A stretch of 64,000 nt of DNA from Methanofollis formosanus (GTDB lineage: Archaea; Halobacteriota; Methanomicrobia; Methanomicrobiales; Methanofollaceae). The DNA is taken from the NCBI RefSeq assembly GCF_019633745.1, contig NZ_CP037968.1, positions 1,246,789 to 1,310,788 of the forward strand, read 5' to 3'. A program made the translations under genes and the position numbers. This document shows, piece after piece, positions 61,647 through 64,000 of this stretch. The notes below the pieces were generated by a model, which was given only the letters and a program-made list of their open reading frames with translations, was not told the origin of the DNA and did not search any database. The first letter of the stretch is position 1. Each line of letters opens with the position of its first letter.

Positions 61647-61832
61647 ATGACTGCCACAAAACGGATCGTCGTCACGGAAACCGTATGGGCGGACCTCTCC
61701 CAGATGCGAGAGCCTGGCATGACGTTCTCAGAACTGATCGAGAGCATGATCGAGAACGAAAAAAAGCGGCGCCTTGTTGAGGACATTCAAAAGATCCAGG
61801 AGCAGGAAGATCTGGTGGAGATCGAGTTGTGA
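61647..61832 (+). CDS. Antitoxin of a RelE/ParE-type pair
   Basis: 61 residues. It begins with a short beta strand (RIVVTETVWADLSQM) and a helix-rich region PGMTFSELIESMIENEKKRRLVEDI, the plan of small archaeal antitoxins related to VapB/DUF7557. The stop overlaps the toxin start (GTGA), the usual toxin-antitoxin arrangement. It would bind and block the toxin and repress the promoter. Confidence 0.8.
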   Translation: MTATKRIVVTETVWADLSQMREPGMTFSELIESMIENEKKRRLVEDIQKIQEQEDLVEIEL

Positions 61833-62122
61833 CGTTTGTCGTGCTCTTCAGGCGGTCGGCTGCAGACTTCCTGAATTCGCTTCCCGAAAAATCGCAGCGG
61901 ATCATAAAAGAGAAACTCGCTCTTCTCAAGACCGACCCCTATCCCGGAAAGACCGGCGGAAAAAAACGGCTCAATACCGAGGGGATGGAGGTGTACCGCC
62001 TCCACATCGGGAGATCGTTTACCGCCATCTACCTCATCCACACCGATACCGGTGAACCCTTCGTCGAGATCACCCACCTGATGACCATCGAACAGGCGCA
62101 CAAACGATACGGGAGATTGTAA
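61829..62122 (+). CDS. RelE/ParE-superfamily toxin
   Basis: 97 residues from GTG 61829. LFRRSAADFLNSLPEKSQRIIKEKLALLKTDPYPGK (in parts) is the RelE helical start; YRLHIGRSFTAIYLIHTDTGEPFVEITHLMTIEQAHKRYG is the core sheet with the basic and aromatic residues that act on ribosome-bound mRNA in RelE. Length is standard. Second gene of the pair. Confidence 0.86.
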   Translation: MTFVVLFRRSAADFLNSLPEKSQRIIKEKLALLKTDPYPGKTGGKKRLNTEGMEVYRLHIGRSFTAIYLIHTDTGEPFVEITHLMTIEQAHKRYGRL

Positions 62123-62448
62123 AGAGGTTTCGGGATCTGAGGATTCGGTTCCACGACTTTGTGAAATATTCTTGATGACGGGCTCTGCGGGGGGCTGGCC
62201 TCCCCCGGCGGGAGGATGAGGGAAGGTGTGATGATCAGCCGTGCCGCCCCTCAATTGTCGACTCTTCACCGCCATCTCGCACCGGGGCGTTGCCCCCCGG
62301 ACCCCCACGGAACGAAGAGAGGTGGGGGCGGCGATGGATTAAGGTCTCCACCAGTTTTCCTGTCTTGAAAAAGAGCGATCAAGCGACGAGAAATGTTCAT
62401 CCCATATGCTTGAGGCGTGCTCTCGCCTCATGCCCAATTTTACAAAGC
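62123..62448. other. Intergenic region with repeats
   Basis: It contains hairpin CGGGGGGCTGGCCTCCCCCG near 62190 and an inverted REP-like copy (62280-62312). The toxin pair and nrdJ are convergent across it. Confidence 0.5.
62280..62312 (-). repeat. REP-like GC-rich hairpin, copy 7 (inverted)
   Basis: CACCGGGGCGTTGCCCCCCG then GACCCCCACGG, matching the copy at 61436. Confidence 0.55.
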
Positions 62449-62457
62449 CAAAAAAAA
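62449..62457 (-). terminator. T-run terminator of nrdJ
   Basis: Nine T in a row on the minus strand, a few bases after the nrdJ stop. Confidence 0.45.
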
Positions 62458-62460
62458 AGA

Positions 62461-63888
62461 TCAGTTGCAACCGCTCCATCCGCAACTCTTGCAGATGCCC
62501 TGGTTGCACCCCTCGCCGAAATCGAGTTCGGCCCCGCACTCGGGACAGAGGTTCTTCGTCTTGCCCGGCCCGCTGATCTCGGTGACCGTCCAGTTGTCGA
62601 GGGTGGCGATCGTCTGCTTCGAGGCGGCGAGGTCGATGCACTTGCCGACGACGTCGGCACACGAGAGCCCCTCGGCCTCCGGGTTCTTGAGCGCGGCGAT
62701 GCAGTTGACCTTCGCAAACTGCTTGACGAACTTCTGGTACGGCACCCCGTTCTGGAGACCGGTGGAGATGGACCGGCCGAGGGCGTTGGAGTTGGCCTCG
62801 CACCCGCCGCTCCCGACCGTCCTGATGAAGACCTCCCAGGGTTTGCCGTCCAGGAGGTTGACGGTGATGTACAGCCGGCAGCACCCGGACTGGCAGAGAT
62901 AGGTCTTGCCCGCGAGTTCTTTCGGCCGCGGGGCCGCCACCTTCACCTCCACCTCGACGGCAGGCGCCGGTTTCTTCTCCTTGAGGGCAAGGACCACGTC
63001 CTCGCGGCTGCCCGTCCGGTAGATGGTCATCCCCTTGAGCCCGCTCTTCCATGCCATCAGGACCGCCTCGGCGATCTCCTCGCGAGTGGCGGCGTTGGGC
63101 ATATTGATCGTCTTGGAGATGGAGGCATGGACGTGCTTCTGGAAGACCGCCTGCATCCGCACATGGTCGCGCCAGTCGATGTCGAGCGCCGTCCTGAAGA
63201 GGTGCCTGAACGATGCCGGGAGCCAGGCGACGTCGCGGACGGTGCCGGTCTCGTGGACGTGCTCGATCACCTCTTTCACCCGTGCTTCCTCCTCCTCGGC
63301 CGAGAAGCCCATCCCGCCGACGACCCGGCGGAGTTCGGCCTCGAAGATCGGGTGGAGGATCATGAACGTCTTGCCGACGGTGTTCTTGCGGGTGTAGGCG
63401 TAGGAGAAGACCGGTTCGATCCCGCTCGAACATCCGGCCAGGAGGGAGATGGTGCCGGTCGGGGCGATGGTGGTGAGCGCGGCGTTGCGCATCTCCGAGT
63501 CGCCCCAGACGCTCCCTTCGAACGCCGGGAAGGTGCCCTTCTCGCCGGCAAGCACGTGCGACTCCTCGATCGCCGTCTCGGTCACCAGGGCCATCACCTG
63601 CTCGCAGACCGCCCGGCCCTCGTCGGAGTCGTAGGGCATGCCGAGCATCAGGAGGGCGTCGTGGACGCCCATCAGCCCGAGCCCGATCTTCCGCGTCTTC
63701 CTGGTCGCCTCGCCGATCTGCGGGATCGGGAAAACGTTCTCGTCGATGACGGCGTCAAGGAACCGCACGGCCATCTTCGTCACCGTTTTCAGCCCGGCCT
63801 CGTCGATCGCTCCGTCCTTCACGTATTTCGCCAGGTTGATCGAGCCGAGGACGCAGGACTCGAAGGGGAGGAGCGGCTGTTCGCCGCA
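62461..63888 (-). CDS. nrdJ: Adenosylcobalamin-dependent ribonucleotide reductase (class II), C-terminal extein
   Basis: 475 residues of the C-terminal part; the N-terminal extein lies outside the window. It begins CGEQPLLPFESCVLGSINL, the active-site loop of class II RNR whose first Cys corresponds to the radical-bearing cysteine (NxCxE motif). Further: APTGTISLLAGCSSGIEPVFSYAYTRKNTVGKTF (parts), HVHASISKTINMPN, LKGMTIYRTGSR, and a C-terminal domain with SGGCEANSNALGRSISTG, ending in a zinc ribbon (CPECGAELDFGEGC, CKSCGW). It reduces ribonucleotides with B12, with no need for oxygen. An intein directly precedes the first Cys. Confidence 0.95.
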   Translation of the reverse strand, partial: CGEQPLLPFESCVLGSINLAKYVKDGAIDEAGLKTVTKMAVRFLDAVIDENVFPIPQIGEATRKTRKIGLGLMGVHDALLMLGMPYDSDEGRAVCEQVMALVTETAIEESHVLAGEKGTFPAFEGSVWGDSEMRNAALTTIAPTGTISLLAGCSSGIEPVFSYAYTRKNTVGKTFMILHPIFEAELRRVVGGMGFSAEEEEARVKEVIEHVHETGTVRDVAWLPASFRHLFRTALDIDWRDHVRMQAVFQKHVHASISKTINMPNAATREEIAEAVLMAWKSGLKGMTIYRTGSREDVVLALKEKKPAPAVEVEVKVAAPRPKELAGKTYLCQSGCCRLYITVNLLDGKPWEVFIRTVGSGGCEANSNALGRSISTGLQNGVPYQKFVKQFAKVNCIAALKNPEAEGLSCADVVGKCIDLAASKQTIATLDNWTVTEISGPGKTKNLCPECGAELDFGEGCNQGICKSCGWSGCN

Positions 63889-64000
63889 GTTGTGGGCCAC
63901 AAACCCGTTGGCGTCGAAGGCGTTCACGCCCGGCACCTGCACGTCGTAGACCGCCTCGGTACCGGCGGCGGCGACCGATGCGACGGTCGCAACATACCGT
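63889..64000 (-). CDS. C-terminal end of an intein within nrdJ (cut by window edge)
   Basis: In frame before the extein the protein reads VYDVQVPGVNAFDANGFVAHN, then Cys. This is the C-terminal splicing region of inteins: block F (VYDVQVPG...F.ANGFV) and block G (AHN/C) with the terminal Asn and penultimate His needed for branch resolution, and Cys as the +1 residue. 37 intein residues are visible; the N-terminal splice blocks and any homing endonuclease lie beyond base 64000. Confidence 0.93.

Overview
The window is GC-rich archaeal DNA. It carries archaeal-type ribosomal stalk genes (uL11, uL1, P0, L12), SecE-Spt5, an archaeal IleS, Thg1, DtdA, MptE, HypF and two MoeA paralogues. TATA-box promoters lie close to start codons, several with almost no leader. 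This set, the codon use and the surface proteins fit a methanogen of the order Methanomicrobiales (Methanofollis/Methanoculleus-like). That placement is inference: no methanogenesis enzyme lies in the window.

Layout. 1-3.5 kb: two regulators divergent from hypF. 4.5-11.3 kb: an accessory stretch with an M23 lipoprotein, a putative papain-like peptidase, an HNH nuclease, a JAMM-like protein and two unknowns. 12.2-18 kb: a minus-strand information-processing block dtdA-ftsZ-secE-spt5-rpl11-rpl1-rplP0-rpl12. 18.2-21.9 kb: molybdopterin genes (small Cys protein, moeA, moeA-PBP fusion) and a SLOG protein. 21.9-27.7 kb: a polysaccharide deacetylase and a FemAB/GNAT-like protein facing an acpS-acp-acyl ligase operon. 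27.9-37.4 kb: two zinc-ribbon membrane proteins and a 2,591-residue surface beta-helix protein. 37.8-43.2 kb: ileS, thg1, a PRC-barrel protein and an S2P protease. 43.3-46.4 kb: a mobile-element scar with truncated genes, phased GTGCAAA motifs and a 21-bp satellite. 46.6-52 kb: Yip1, radical SAM, mptE, a TrkA-N/DHH protein and tRNA-Lys. 52.7-58 kb: an ABC-2 exporter (one permease apparently fused to a PrsW-like domain) and a PEGA surface protein. 58.7-62.1 kb: radical SAM plus macro domain, a NYN nuclease and a RelE-type toxin-antitoxin pair. 62.5-64 kb: nrdJ, cut by the window edge inside an intein.

The most unusual feature is a family of tandem intergenic repeats. About 31 units of roughly 137 or 157 bp sit in six separate gene-free clusters (3.5, 11.3, 24.1, 47.3, 52.1 and 58.1 kb). 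Every unit has the same internal order of inverted repeats, so it could fold as a multi-hairpin RNA or act as a protein-binding array. I know of no name for it. A second, shorter GC-rich REP-like hairpin family is scattered in other intergenic gaps. Other points worth attention are the intein placed exactly at the predicted radical cysteine of NrdJ, the acyl-carrier cassette in an archaeon, and the possible ABC permease/PrsW-like fusion.
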